From Leptobrachium leishanense (Eukaryota > Chordata > Amphibia > Anura > Megophryidae): a DNA stretch of 64,000 nucleotides. The position numbers and the translations under genes are program-made. The notes under the pieces are model-generated. The model saw only the letters and a program-made list of their open reading frames with translations, was not told the DNA's origin and ran no database searches. Below, piece after piece: positions 22,245 through 52,813 of the stretch. The stretch spans positions 68,094,997 through 68,158,996 of the forward strand of contig CM019067.1 in assembly GCA_009667805.1 (NCBI GenBank), written 5' to 3'. Within the stretch, counting starts at the first letter, position 1, and each line of letters begins with the position of its first letter.

Positions 22245-23223
22245 ATATATATATGAAGCTAAATAACTTTGTTTTTGTATAATTACATAAAACAAGATCA
22301 TTTATTAACCTTACTTTTGGGAGGATGCTAAAAATATATTAGAACAGAATTGACTTCATCCTCACAAGAAGGGAGCATATCCGTTTCTTGCAGGTGCTGA
22401 ATGTCCGGCCAACATTTGTGTGCGTGCAACGGAAAGCAACTCCTACTTGTGCAAGTCAATGCTGATTACTGAAAATATGCTGTATTGTTTAAAGATGGTT
22501 TAAAAAGGGCAGGGGGCTGTGCGGTCAGATGGATGTCTCATACCTAGGAGTGGATGCACTTCTCGGGTCCCCTTTTCCAATTGAGGCTCCCACCTTACTG
22601 TAACAGAACTCTCGAGCCAAAGCGTTGGCAAAAATGAAGATTTCAACTTTTTTGGTGATTTATTGATTTTATGTTATCAGTGATACTACTAAGAATCTAA
22701 TAGTAGTTACATTTTGTTTTATCAATGCTATTAACCAGAATCTAATATCATTTACACTCATGTAATCGTTGCTGCTAAGCTAACCAGAATCTACTACAGC
22801 TATGTTTATGTTATTGTTGATACTAACCAGAAGCTGACACCAGTTACATTTGAAGCTCAATGCAAAGGTCATTCCCTACAGTGAGGCTTTGAATGCATAT
22901 GTGATGTTTGAGTTCCATATTTAATATTCCTGTAGTGAAGTGATTTTGAGTTCCTACAATGAGGCTCTGATTGATAAATGTGATGATTTGAGGTCAATAT
23001 GCAATTTCCGGTAGTGAAGTTTTTGGGGTTTCTTATGTAATTGCCTAATATGTTGAGTTTAATATATATATATTTGTTTAAACTAACTATCAATAAAGCT
23101 TATCATTTGCTCTTACACAAATCGGCTTTGTGTCCTACTGTTTAGGCAATACAAATGCCCACAGATATCTAACCCTAACTTTTCCATTAACTGTTCTATA
23201 TATGTACACATACAGGTATTCAC
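22245..23223. repeat. Degenerate tandem repeats in unassigned sequence
   Basis: 22660-22860 holds about four diverged units of roughly 50-60 bp built around aaccagaatctaataycat and gttacattt. 22870-23040 holds three diverged units around ccctacagtgaggctttgaa. Elsewhere nothing is recognised. Confidence 0.5.
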
Positions 23224-23690
23224 CAGGGCCGGATTTATAACTAGGCAGAGTGGACAAGTGCCCACAGGCACCTGCCACAGGGGGGGGCACCTTGTTTTGC
23301 AATTATTTTTTTAAATTTTTTTTTTTTACACAATTTACAATCACTTTAACCACTGTGACATATGAGGTATCATTGGAAAGGCCAAATTATGGTCTTCCCA
23401 GTGATACAAAATATAACCAGGTTAGTATTATGTAATAATAAAATGAGAAATAAAATGTTTTCTTTTTTTTTTCTAACGCAGCACTATTATTCAGTTTACA
23501 ATTATAAAGTGAACATTGATGCTGCGCTAACTCACCTTCTCATTTCCTACACTGCCAGCAACGATGATGCAACGCATGAGGCCTTTACAATGATACCAAA
23601 CATGACCATGTAATGTGTAAAAATAAAAAATGTAAAAAAAGTAAATACAAAATGTATTTTTTTCCCTGTTCTACAGCAGAGGAAATATAT
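23224..23690. mobile_element. hAT-like left end, right end not found
   Basis: cagggccggatttataacta begins a typical hAT-type terminus rich in gtgccc/gggcacc words. No matching ccggccctg end or 8-bp duplication is found downstream. The segment at 23485-23540 resembles 3100-3170. Probably truncated. Confidence 0.35.
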
Positions 23691-24356
23691 GCTTTTAGGC
23701 TGGGGTCAGACGAATGCAGTGTTAACGTCCATGTAGCCGCACTTTAGTACGTCCATGGTAGCAGATAATCATGACCAATGAAGGCCCACACACGAAGTAC
23801 GTTTGCACAAAAGTGCGGACGGACTACAGACGCGGCAAATGGACGCAGGTTAGCAAGAACGTCAAACCGCTAGGATGGACGTGCGGAGTGCGCCACGTCC
23901 GCAACGTACGCATAGCTTTGTGTGTGAGTGATGGAACGTGGTCAGACAGACTGCATTTATACATCCAGCATTTTTGGCGGACAAAATGATTTTTCATTTT
24001 AATTTATTTTCCCTTCTACATCCGTTAAAAATAACATCAGTGGGGGCGTAGCTGGCTACCATCGGGAGCAGACGTGTTTTGGTGGAGCTCCACACGTCTG
24101 CTACCCTTAGGGACCCACAGCTGACTTATTTGATGACGATTTCAACATTGGGGTGCATGCGGGGCCAGCCACAGGAACTGAGCTTTCCGGGGTCCGATTT
24201 GTCCCCCCCCCGGACCAGAGACACGACTCCTGGAGCCTTCGTTCCCTGCGGTAAACACTCTCCTGTCGGCCATCTTGGGGCCTAGGACAAGTCTCCAGAC
24301 CTGATTTTCCTGCGATCCCGCATCTAGGCGTATGGCTGCTGCTGCGAGTTGGGGAG

Positions 24357-24881
24357 ATGGAGGGCCCCCATTACCCGGCTGTTGTGGCTGTCCCTGGAGC
24401 GACTGAGGGAACAGACTGGCGGAGGCGGTTGGTTTGCCCTCACCCCGTCAGGACTCTGGAGTCTGTTCTGGACGACCTTGAGGCCTGTCTGGATGCGGCG
24501 GAAGGTGAGGACGATGACAGGCCGCTTACATGCGGTACATGGCGCCGACTTATGGAGGTGTTGGGCGGACGAGCAGAGACGCTGGATCAAGAGGACGCGG
24601 CAGGATCAGAAGTGGAGACACCTGAGTGTGAAGGGGGTGTGAAGCAGCTACCGGCAGAGATTGAGGAGGTAGCAGAAGACCCCGTGCGGTTCCCTGTCAC
24701 CCCACACAAGCTGAGACCGCGAAGGTACCCTAGGAGGCAGTTGACCGATGGGCCGCAGCGCTTACCTGGGACCTCTGCGGTGGAGGAGTTAACCCGGAGG
24801 ATTTCGGCCGGCTGTGCAGTTTGGGAGAAGACACAGCAGGACGCGACTGATCACGCAGCCTTTTCGCTGGATACGGGCTGA
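24357..24881 (+). CDS. Unrecognised retroposon ORF (174 aa)
   Basis: Open frame of 174 codons with a plausible context at the ATG. Residues about 38-75 contain TLESVLDDLEACLDAAEG, then PLTCGTWRRLMEVLGG. The rest is Glu/Pro/Arg-rich and probably disordered. The L-E-x-V-L and P-L-T-x-G-T-W-R block recurs in the ORF at 8658-7924. I cannot assign a family. It could be the ORF1-like protein of a LINE that lost ORF2, or a captured host domain. It has no reverse transcriptase, so the element depends on another machinery. Confidence 0.5.
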   Translation: MEGPHYPAVVAVPGATEGTDWRRRLVCPHPVRTLESVLDDLEACLDAAEGEDDDRPLTCGTWRRLMEVLGGRAETLDQEDAAGSEVETPECEGGVKQLPAEIEEVAEDPVRFPVTPHKLRPRRYPRRQLTDGPQRLPGTSAVEELTRRISAGCAVWEKTQQDATDHAAFSLDTG

Positions 24882-25491
24882 AGCGGTCTGTATAGTCATC
24901 TATTTGGCCGGTTTTCCGTTGCAGATCTGGGCGATTTTCATTTGATGACCCCCCATGCCGCTTTCTACCATTTTTTCTGATGTGCCCCCCCTTATTTTAT
25001 TTTATTTTGTTATATGAGACGCTTTGTTTATTATTGACGGACACTGAAATTTTTGTCCCCCATTTACGTTTGATTTTTCCTGCAACACCTTTGCAAATCT
25101 TCCCTAATGCTTTGCTGTGCTTAGAGACCTCGCCTGCTCTGCATCACCCTGACTGCCCCACTGATCCGTCAGTTTCGAGACACTGGCTGACCACAGGTCT
25201 GCATTTTTTCCCCCTTTACTTATTTGATGCCAAATTGATGTTCTCCCACTGTTGTTCCCCCCCCCACTTAATTCAGAGACGCTTCAGACTTTATTTTATT
25301 TCTTTTTTCCCAATGACATTCCCCGGCTGGGGACATATATGAGACTTTCTGGTTTTATTATCTGAAGTATTTTTGATGTCTTTTGTTATAACCCTCTCCC
25401 ATTTTTTGACATTTTGCTGATTTTCCATCTCTAACTATTGCTGAGTAATCGCTGTATATCTCTTTTTTTTTCTCTTTTCAAGCAGTCTTAA

Positions 25492-25918
25492 GGCTAGGGT
25501 CAGACGAACGCAGCTTTAACGTGCGTTTAGCCGCACAAAATCACGGCCGTGCTAGCAGCAAATGACGTCCAATGCCGGGGAACACACGAAGTACGGCCGC
25601 ACGAAAGTTCGTCCGCGCAACGCAAGTGGCAAACGAACGCATTTTTTCGAGAACGTCAAACCGCTACTACTGACGTACAGAGTGCGCTGCGGCCGCATAG
25701 CGGCGTGTGTGTGTGATTGGGAGACATCAGACGCTGCTAATGTCCGGCCAACATAACGTCCAGACACAAAAAGTGTTTTATTGATGATCCGTACAAAATC
25801 ACGGACGAAAAGGCGCATCGTATAACCGCTACCGCGTATTCCGTGAAAAAATATGTCCGTTCGTTCGACCGCACTTTTCCACGGTCGACGCGAAAAATGC
25901 GTTCGTCTGACCCTAGCC
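25492..25918. mobile_element. Harbinger MITE, 427 bp, nested
   Basis: Left ggctagggtcagacgaacgc and right gcgttcgtctgaccctagcc are perfect terminal inverted repeats. TAA at 25489-25491 and 25919-25921 is the target duplication. The two arms keep long subterminal similarity to the coding Harbinger at 54142-63741. It lies inside the retroposon at 24041-26116. Confidence 0.95.
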
Positions 25919-26235
25919 TAAGATGATCTCTGTGATTTTTCTCTTACTTTCTCTATTCATAACTTTGAAGTCTTTATATCCTATTCCAAGCTGACAAAGT
26001 ACGGCCCTGTGCGGCCATTCTCTTTACAGATGACCAGCTGTGGCCCTGCGAGGCCATTTTCTTTACGATTTTTTTGATGACTCTGTTTCAAAATAAAAAA
26101 CTTTAAATACAAAAAAAAAAATAACATCAGTCACAAAAACGGACTGTGCGGCCACTACTGCGTCTTCTGTCAAAAAGTGCATCAGTACTGCACGGGCACA
26201 CAGTCCGTAGAAAATGCGCACGTCTGACCCTAGCC

Positions 26236-27234
26236 TTACATATAAAACAAACAATGCCACTGCACTAACTCAACTAAGACAACAGATTCTGCCCCCTCTT
26301 TTGATTTGAGCACATAGAGAAACTTTCAGTTTTTTAAAAAGCTTTTTTTTTAGTTTGCCCAAAACAGAAATTTAAAAAGTAATTTTGGCATTTTTTTTGA
26401 AACAGCAACTTCAATAATTACAATGTTGTAACTGTAATTAATTATCTGCCCAATGAATGGCTATTTCTCTTACTGCCTCCAATCTCACACTCCTGTATCA
26501 TTTACCACCTCCGTTTCATGCCCCTCTTTTGTTAAGTGCCATAATTTAATGCTCCTATTTTGTTTTAAATTCCTTTCATGCCCCTTTGTTGTTCAACACC
26601 TCTCTTTTGTTTAATGGCCCCATTCCATGCCCTTATTTTGTTTGACGATGACGTTTGCTTTCCGGCAGCCCCTCCTTACTGAATCGGTAATTCTTTACTG
26701 AATCGGTTTCTGCCAAACCATCCAGTTAAAAGTCACTAGGACCTATGGTGCTTTTTCATTGGGTGCATCTCATATGGTTCATGCCATACGAGATGTGTCT
26801 GGAAGTGGGAGGCAGCTGCAGGTTCTGCCTCCCCTCCGTCCGTGTGCACAGCTTGTTAGAATGAAACTGGATGGAGCGCACTCCATCTAATTTATGACAG
26901 ATTGTGCATACAGAGGAGAGAGGCTGAGCTCAAGGATGAGCTTTTACCAGCCTCAGCATCTTTCTTTAACATAACGTTTCTTCGGTGGTGACAGGTGAGG
27001 CTCTTTCCTGTATAACCTCATTGCTACATACCCCAATCCATTACCCTTTGCAATATTCCCCAGTTTTATCCCTCATTTATTTTAATGTACAAACAGGCAC
27101 AAACATTGATATGGAGACTGTAACTGCCCACCATTATTAATTTTTTCTGCGTACCCCTTAAAGTTCTGCTTCATACCGCACTCGCTGCATTGAAGGCAAG
27201 AAAATGAAACCCGAATGAAACGAGAACCAATAAC
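26236..27234. other. Unassigned 3' flank of the FABP gene
   Basis: 26505-26645 is a degenerate array of about 35-40 bp units with catgcccctttgttgtt-like words. No gene found. Confidence 0.5.
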
Positions 27235-27240
27235 TTTAAT
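27235..27240 (-). promoter_or_regulatory. ATTAAA polyadenylation signal of the FABP gene
   Basis: ATTAAA on the minus strand, about 105 bp past the FABP stop codon. This is a usual distance for short FABP 3' UTRs. Confidence 0.55.
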
Positions 27241-27341
27241 GGTCAAATATCACGGAACCATAAAAGGAAATGGATTTGATGCTCATTGAACTGAGCCCTT
27301 CTTATTGCAGTAACGTACAGACTGTTGCAAGACCAGAGGAC

Positions 27342-45713
<18,372 letters not shown>

Positions 45714-45790
45714 GATGGCTGCTGTGATTTACGAGGACCTTTCTTAGCTGTTGGCAAACAATCTAAAGAGTAAATACGGTGCGAGGACGG

Positions 45791-45798
45791 CTTTTAAA
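45791..45798 (-). promoter_or_regulatory. TATA-like box of the FABP promoter
   Basis: ctttaaaag on the minus strand, about 80 bp upstream of the ATG. That would place a start site near 45765 and a ~50-nt 5' UTR, as in other FABP genes. Inferred from position only. Confidence 0.5.
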
Positions 45799-46530
45799 GG
45801 AAGGAGAGGCTGAGCTCTAGTGGTGTCATCACACACCATATTCAGCCGACGAAACCTCCCAGTCTCCCCTAGAGCTGATTCAGCGTTTAAAGAAATGTCA
45901 CAACTCAGAGAAATACATTTTCCTCATAGACTTTCTTAAAACAAGAATTTACTTGTTCCCGCTTTTTCATTACACAACACATTTTCACCGCACACCTTCC
46001 CTGCGTGTTACGACAAGGATCTTTAACTGGCACTTCCAGCAATCACTCACAAAAATGAAAACTTTGTTCCCTCACCCCCAAATTTACCATTTGTGAGAGA
46101 TTTATCATTAAAAATCAGTCGACTCGTTCCTCTCCCGCGCTGCAGATGTCGTAGAGGAGGATTATTTATGATTCTGGCGTGAAGAGCAGAAAAATAAATT
46201 TCTGCTTCACGAATCTTTTTACATTTAATTGGTAAATGTGTGTTGGTGTGTTATTATATTTATAACTTTTCATTTTCGCACACAATTCATTGATGTAGTG
46301 AATACATTTCCGCGATGCGTGAAGCCGCAGAGTGAGAAGTCCTCTATAATTTCATAGTCCCAAAGCATTACCTAAACTAATTAAAATGATGCGAATCCCG
46401 GGACATAGAAATTCAGAAGTACCTTTGTACAACAATTTATTATTTTTTTGTTAGACCATGGAAGTCATGTTACACCCATACTTTTGAATTTTCATTTTTT
46501 CTGGTACAATAAGTCAGTGAAAGCGGCTGG
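45799..46530. other. FABP upstream flank, unassigned
   Basis: No second gene or transposon is recognised. It probably holds FABP regulatory DNA, but I can name no site with confidence. Confidence 0.4.
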
Positions 46531-46762
46531 GAGGAGGGTTGACAGGTCGGCCATGTTTTCCTGGACAGTGCATGAAAAATTGTATGTAGAATCCATATGC
46601 TGCAGGTAAGAAATCTAAGAGGAATCCCAGGTGACCTGCCTCGATTTCCTTCCTGCGGCATATGAATTATACATGTTGCAGGGCAGCACTTTTCCCTATG
46701 CTTCTCTCTGCATGAAATAGAAATATGTGTCCGGGAAAACATGGCCGATTTGGCAACCCTAC
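46531..46762. mobile_element. MITE-like repeat related to 38625-38875
   Basis: agggttgacaggtcggccat and gttttcctggaca on the left mirror tgtccgggaaaacatggccg and atttggcaaccct on the right. The middle matches the 38.6-kb copy. Confidence 0.7.
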
Positions 46763-46873
46763 TGTGGGAAAGAACACAATAGATACATTAAAAGATTCAC
46801 ATGGTGCCAGCTATCTAATCCTGGTGTGACATTTTTTGGCCCATTTCTCAGTGTTTCTTTTCTTAGAGCTGCA

Positions 46874-46889
46874 CCTTCATCAGGAATCT
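46874..46889. repeat. L1 target-site duplication, left copy
   Basis: ccttcatcaggaatct, identical to 53387-53402. The flanking gctgc continues the match outward with one mismatch. Confidence 0.95.
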
Positions 46890-47218
46890 TTTTTTATTGT
46901 AATAAATTTTTATTGTTTCATAAATTTTTAACAGAGTGAATGAAGTAGCATAAGATAAGTTGCTCCAAGACAGGTAATCACTTCGTAAATATGGATTCAG
47001 GGTTGATCGATAAGTAACAGCTGCTTAATTTGTGTAAGCGTGACTTTGAATCCAGTATTATGCATATAATTTACAGCGTACAGTATATAAAAGTTAACTA
47101 AAAGTATGAATTATATAGACATGAAACATATTCAAAACGTGTAAAGGGAAAGAGAGGGTAGGGGGTGGCAGGTTAAAGATAGCATGAGAGTCGGTGGCCA
47201 CTGTGTAAGGCGTGTTAT

Positions 47219-50200
47219 TTACACACGGGGGCGAGCCTCTGACCAGTAGAACCAGCGGCGCAAATGGACTGCGCTCGTGCCTGAGGCACTGTGTATTAGT
47301 TCTTCAATATCTTGGGTGTTATGTACCTCCTGAAGCCATTCGCGTATGGTAGGAACATTAGGGGTCTTCCAATGACGGGGCAACACAGCCTTGGCCGCAT
47401 TTAATAAACGTATTTCAAGCGTGCGTTTGTAATCAGTGTGTTCCATAGGTGTGTGAAGCAATAACATAGCTGCCGGTGTGAAGTCTGGGGGGGGTTCTGA
47501 GACCTTGCAAATGGTGCTGTGGACAGCTTGCCAGTATGGTTGGAGCAACGGGCAAGACCACCACATGTGGAGTAGGTCCGCCTGTGGCGCCCTGCATTTC
47601 CAGCAGGAGCCGTTATGCTTGGGGTCAAACATTGCCAACCTTTTAGGCGGGCAGTACCACCTAGATAGGAGTTTGTAGGCCGTTTCCTGGGATTTGGTGG
47701 CGATGGAGCAGGACGTGGTGAGTAGGGTGATTTGGTCCCATTCCTCCTCCGTGAAGGACAGCTGGAGGTCTTCCTCCCATTTGGACCGATAGGAGGGTAT
47801 GGGGTTCGTGAGGGATTGCAACAGCCCGTACATAACCGATATACCATGGGGCGGAGGATGTTTTTCTGGGCTAGGGTTTCAAATAGGGTAAGAGGACGGG
47901 TGAATTGAGGTGGGGGGGCTAATGAGCGCATGTAAGCCGTAAGCCGATGGAAATGAAATTTGGTCAGGAAAGACTGTGGCCAGGGCAGTGGAATGTCCTC
48001 AGGGGACTTAAAGGTGTTGCCGTCAATAAAGTTAGATGCCCGTATACAATGAGGTGCCTGCATTTGTTCAGTTGTGATTAGCCTCCGGGAGAATGCGGGT
48101 AGGTAACATAACGGTAGGAGGGGTGACGGCCTTGGGGCAATCTTGGTAGAGTTTTGTAACGTCCTCCAGGTGCGGAGTGTAGCTGAGATAGTAGGGTGGT
48201 GGGTGACGCGGTATGTAGCATTTGTGCCGTTTAGCCAGGGAAGGGAAGCCAGTGGGGCATCTGCCAGTGTGCGTTCCAGAGGGATCCATAGCTTGGTGTC
48301 TGCGCCCGAAGTCCACTCAAGTATGCGCAACAAGTGTGCAGCTTGATAGTAGCGGCGGGCATGGGGTAGTGCCAGTCCACCCGCGGATTTGGATGCGGTG
48401 AGCAACTCAAATCTGAGCCGTGGTCTGTGATTATTCCAGACAAATGTGGTAAATTTAGACTGCAGGGACCTGAAGAATAAAGTGGGTACGGCTATTGGTA
48501 GTGTCTGGAACAAGTACAGCAGGCGTGGGAGTATGTTCATTTTAAGGACGTTAATGCGTCCGAACCACGTTACATGAGGAAAAGCCCATTTGGTGAGGTC
48601 AGCTGTGATGCTGTGCAGCAGTGGGAGGTAGTTTGCCTGATAAAGGTCAGATGTATCTGCGGTGAGGAAAATGCCTAAGTATTTAAGTGAGGATTTGCAC
48701 CATCGGAAGGGGAATGAGGCTTGTAGCTGAGCGCGCATAGGGGGGGGACAGAAAGTCCTAAAATTTCTGATTTAGTCATGTTAATTTTATAATTGCTTAA
48801 AGAGCCATATTCTCGTAGTAAAGAGGTGAGGGCAGGGAGGGAGATCAATGGCTGGCGGATAAAGAATAACAGGTCATCGGCATACGCCGCCACTTTATGC
48901 CGGTGACCCGCCACCTCAATGCCGTGAATCGAGGGGTTAGTTCGGATTGCGTGCAAAAGGGGTTCGAGTGAGATTGCGAAAAGGAGAGGTGAGAGAGGGC
49001 ATCCCTGTCTGGTGCCATTTCGGATATGAAAAGGGGTGGTGAGGGTGCCATTTAGGTTGATACGTGCTGTAGGGTCTGCATAAAGGGAACCAATCCATGC
49101 TAGCATGTTGGAGCCAAAACCCATCTGTCGAAGGGTGGAAAACAGATAAGGCCAGCTGACCCTGTCGAAGGCTTTTTCGGCATCGGTGGATAGTAACAGG
49201 GAGGGATCAGATCGAGATTTGGCGGCCACATGAATGAGATTTAGTGCCCTGACTGTGTTATCTCTGGCCTCTCTCCCAGGTATAAATCCCGTCTGGTCCG
49301 GGTGAACTAAATGTGGGATGTGACGGGCTATCCGCAGGGCAAGTGCTTTGGCGAAGAGCTTCAAATCTTGGTTCAGTAGTGATATGGGCCGAAAGCTAGC
49401 GCATAGGTCATGGTCTTTGTCAGGTTTGGGTATTAATGTAATAGTGGCGGAGAGCGATTGGGGTGGCAAAACGCGGTGGTGTTGTGTCAGGGTGTTAAAT
49501 GCCTGTAACCAAGCCGGTGCCAAGGTGGGGAGGAATGTCTTGTAATAACGAAGGGATAGGCCGTCCGGACCTGGTGTTTTGCCCGTAGGGGTCAGCTTAA
49601 CGGCATTTTGGAGTTCTTCCACCGTTAGGGGGAATCTAAAGCTTCCCGCATGAGTGGGGTCAATTTGGTGTGTGTGTGCATGTCCACAAATTTACATATG
49701 GAATCAGAGGAAGAGGGGCGATGGTCCGTGGGGAGATTATAGAGTTCCGTGAAATGTTCTCGGAGTAGGGAAAGCATGTCCTGCGGTAGTGTGACGGGCT
49801 TGCCCTGTGGGTTTCGCAATTTAGAGATATACAGCTTCTCCCTGTGAACCTTGAGTGCTCGTGCCAATAGCCGTCCGCATTTGTTGCCGTGTTCATAATA
49901 AACACGACGAGTAGTGAGGAAAGCTTTTTGAGCAGTCTTGTTCAGTAGCGAGCTTAATTCGGTGCGAAGCTCCAGAAGCTCTGCATAGACAGTGTCGTCC
50001 ATATAAAGCTTATGGGACTTTTCCAGCACCTGGATGCGGCAGAGCAGCGCGTCCCTCTGAGTGTTGTATTGCTTTTTCTTTAAGGAACCCTGTTGTATCA
50101 GGTAGCCTCGGATCACGGCCTTATGCGCTTCCCATACTATTTGAGGGGAGGTGTCTGGAGAGGAGTTGTCGGTGAAATAGTTCTGGAGGGTCTGGAGTGT

Positions 50201-51004
50201 GCCCTGTGTAACTATGGGGTCGTTGAGTAGTGTTTCGTTCAGTCGCCAGGTTCTATCTTTAGGGCGTACTAAAGGAGAGGCGAGTGTGAGTAGGACTGGG
50301 TGATGGTCAGACCATGTCATCGGGCCTATTTTCACTGTGTCTAAGAGGTGGAGGTAGCCAAAAGGTAGAAACAAACAGTCTAATCTCGAGTAAGATTGGT
50401 GTGGCGTGCTGTAGAAAGTATAATCCCGCGTGGTGGGGTGGACGGCACGCCAGCAGTCTACCAAACGGTGCGAGTGAAGCGCTGAGTGGGTCTGTCGTAG
50501 AACTGAGTGCGGGACACTAGTGGATCCCCTGGAGGTGTCTAGTTTCGCATCGAGTGGGAGGTTAATGTCCCCTCCAATGAGGACAATACCTTCCTGGAAA
50601 TCCGCTAGGACTCCCAGCAAGAGGCGTAATACTTTGTGTTGGTTCCTATTTGGCAGATATATGGATGCGAAGGTGTATGTTTGCCCTCCTATTTCCCCTT
50701 TGACGAATGTGTAACGGCCGTCTCGGTCCAATTTTGAGTCTGTGACATTAAGGGGGAAATCCCTAGAAAAGAGAATAGCTGTGCCACACACTTTGCCTGC
50801 GGAGGAGTTACTGAAGTAACCAGTCGGGAACTTCTGATCACGCAGACATGGTGCCCCGTCTGCTGCAAAGTGAGTCTCTTGTAAAAGAACCACGTCCGCG
50901 CGATTAGATCTGAAGTCCCGAAGGGCTATGTGCCTTTTTTCCGGTATGTTCAGGCCCCTAGCATTTATCGTGAGGATTTTAATAGGTCTGGTCTTTGTGG
51001 CCAT
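47219..51004 (-). pseudogene. L1 ORF2 (endonuclease and reverse transcriptase), three frameshifts
   Basis: Segment 51004-49625 is the apurinic-type endonuclease (ILTINARGLN, LLQETHF, IGGDINLP, SDHHPVLLTL). Segment 49622-48675 is reverse transcriptase (GKTPGPDGLS, FRPISLLNQD, HPDQTGFIPG, STDAEKAFDRV, GTRQGCPLSP and AYADDLLFF with the YADD active site). Segments 48738-47840 and 47833-47219 are the C-terminal domain, ending in a Cys motif C-x2-C-x8-H-x4-C (CWKCRAPQADLLHMWWSC). Single-base shifts occur near 49626, in a G-run near 48748 and near 47837. The joined length of about 1260 codons is normal for L1. It cannot make a full protein. Confidence 0.93.
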
Positions 51005-51737
51005 ATTACCGACAGGAGGGGTAGGTGAGCGCCGATGGGGTGGGGGGGGTTAGGGAAACAAGGAGTATGCGCCTTAGTGAGACAAGAGCACCGCCGCGGA
51101 GCGCGGGAACGAGTGCGTGTCACACTATTCTGTACACAGGCGCTATCTCAGGGGTAGGAGCGAGCAGCCGCAGAGAGCAACCAATTATACAAAAGACAAC
51201 GTGCTAACGAAGTTAAATAAAACAGTGGTAAATCAAACAAAAACAGTAAACCAGATGAAAAAGAAAAAAGAGCCAGGGCCGAGTCGCCCGCTCAGCGTAT
51301 GATATGCCACCATCCATGGCATGTAGCGCCGGATAAGCAACCACCGGGGTGGAGACCCGTATAGCTATAAACATATAAATATACATCCAAGCAACCAATA
51401 AAGTAACCTGTCCTGTGATGTGGCCGAGGTAGAGTCGGGAAATGGATATGAGAAGTAGTCCTCAGGAGGATCCGGGGCCTCTACAAGAACGGTATGCAGG
51501 AGGGGTCACCATTAGTAGGCTACCCCAAGGTTACAAGCATCCCGCATGATCCAGCGTGCGGACTGCCGGTGGGTAAAGGGAGGGCAGGTCTGGCGATAAA
51601 CGTGAAGATCACCGGGGTCGCCAGGACCGTGACAGTCTTGCGGTGACAGGAGCCATGCTGTCGAGGTCTCTGAGGCCCGCTAGGGCGGCGGTTACATCCA
51701 GTAATTAGGACCGGCCTGATCAGCAGCTAGGCGGGAG

Positions 51738-52813
51738 TCATCTATTTTGAGTGTCAGAGGGCATCATAGTCCGGGTCGACGAGTATCTGCGGCGGCGAGG
51801 CCTCTGGGTTCGCGAAGGGGCTCCAAATGATGGAGTGTACATTTGTGTCAAGTCCGGCCATGTAGGCAACACGTCCTTGGGTAGTGCGAGGGCTTCCAGG
51901 AAGGCCGGAAGGTCGAGCTCCGAGCGTAATGTTATAAGGCCATCATCTGTACGGACCTGCATGCCGAATGGGAATAGCCACTTATAGGCAATGCGCCGTT
52001 CCTGCAAGGCTGCTGTGAGGGGGCGTAGGAGACGCCTAGATTGTAGGGTCGCTGGCGACAGGTCTTGAAATAAAGAGATGCTTACATCGTCGAATATTAT
52101 AGTGCGAGATTGTCTGGCCGCTTCCATGATTTCCTCTTTAACAGTGTGCCTCAGGAGACAGCAGACCACATCTCTCTCGGCGGGGTGCCTGGAGGGCCTT
52201 TAGGGCGTAGAGCTCTGTGGAGGCGTTCGAATTCGATCTCCGCATCAAGGTTACGTTGTATGAGACCGTTAAATAAGCGAAGCAAGGTGTTCTTTAAATC
52301 TGATGGTGACTGCTCCAGTTCAGGGAGGCCTCTCACCCGTATGTTGTTTCGGCGTCCTCTATTTTCCAGGTCTTCTAAATGACGTGCCATAGTCTGTAAG
52401 ATCTGATTTTGAGATTGTAGTGAGGAAGTGTGTATCGTCAGTGTCTCAGATTGTTGAGCCTGCGTGGTCTCCACATGCTGTACCCGATGCTGCAAGCTGC
52501 CGAGCTCCTTGCGCAGGCCCCTAATCTCAGCAAGAAGCGAGTCCTGAAGGCCCGAGGTAGAAGCAGCCAGATCAGCCTTGGTGGGTAATGAGCTTAATAG
52601 CTGGTGGAGCTCCGGCGGGAAGTCCCAGGAACCATTTGATCTTGTGGGAGAGCTGGGGGCCGAGGACGCGGGGGTCGCCGCCATTTTGTCCCGCATGGGC
52701 GCCTGCATAGCGTCCGTGAGAGGGGTCAGGAACTGTCTCATTGTGCAGGTTTGTGGGTCCCCGATGTTCTCGGAGGTGCCAGGAGTGGCTGGTGGCCGGC
52801 GGGGCTTACCCAT
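51738..52813 (-). pseudogene. L1 ORF1 (RNA-binding chaperone), one frameshift
   Basis: Residues about 75-150 form a long coiled coil (LRKELGSLQHRVQHVE and following). Then comes LEDLENRGRRNNIRVRGLPE, the hallmark start of the L1 ORF1 RRM domain, followed by FERLHRALRPKG. A frameshift near 52165 moves the C-terminal domain to the 52169-51738 frame (FDDVSISLFQDLSPATLQSR, YKWLFPFGMQV). Combined length is about 358 codons. In L1 this protein trimerises and coats the RNA. Confidence 0.9.

Larger units (their letters stand above)
24041..26116 (+). mobile_element. Poly(A) retroposon, GTWR family, copy 2
   Basis: It starts tgggggcgtagctggctacc and ends in AATAAA, aaactttaaatac and an A-run. It is flanked by ataacatcag on both sides (24031-24040 and 26121-26130; up to 14 bp if the adjoining A residues are counted). 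Target duplication plus poly(A) tail indicates reverse-transcription-mediated insertion by LINE machinery. It holds one ORF and was later hit by the MITE at 25492-25918. Without that MITE it is about 1.65 kb. Confidence 0.8.
23698..26235. mobile_element. Harbinger MITE split by a retroposon
   Basis: Left ggctggggtcagacgaatgc and right gcgcacgtctgaccctagcc are terminal inverted repeats. TTA at 23695-23697 and 26236-26238 is the 3-bp target duplication of PIF/Harbinger. The original MITE is about 450 bp. A poly(A) retroposon (24041-26116) was inserted later. Confidence 0.9.
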
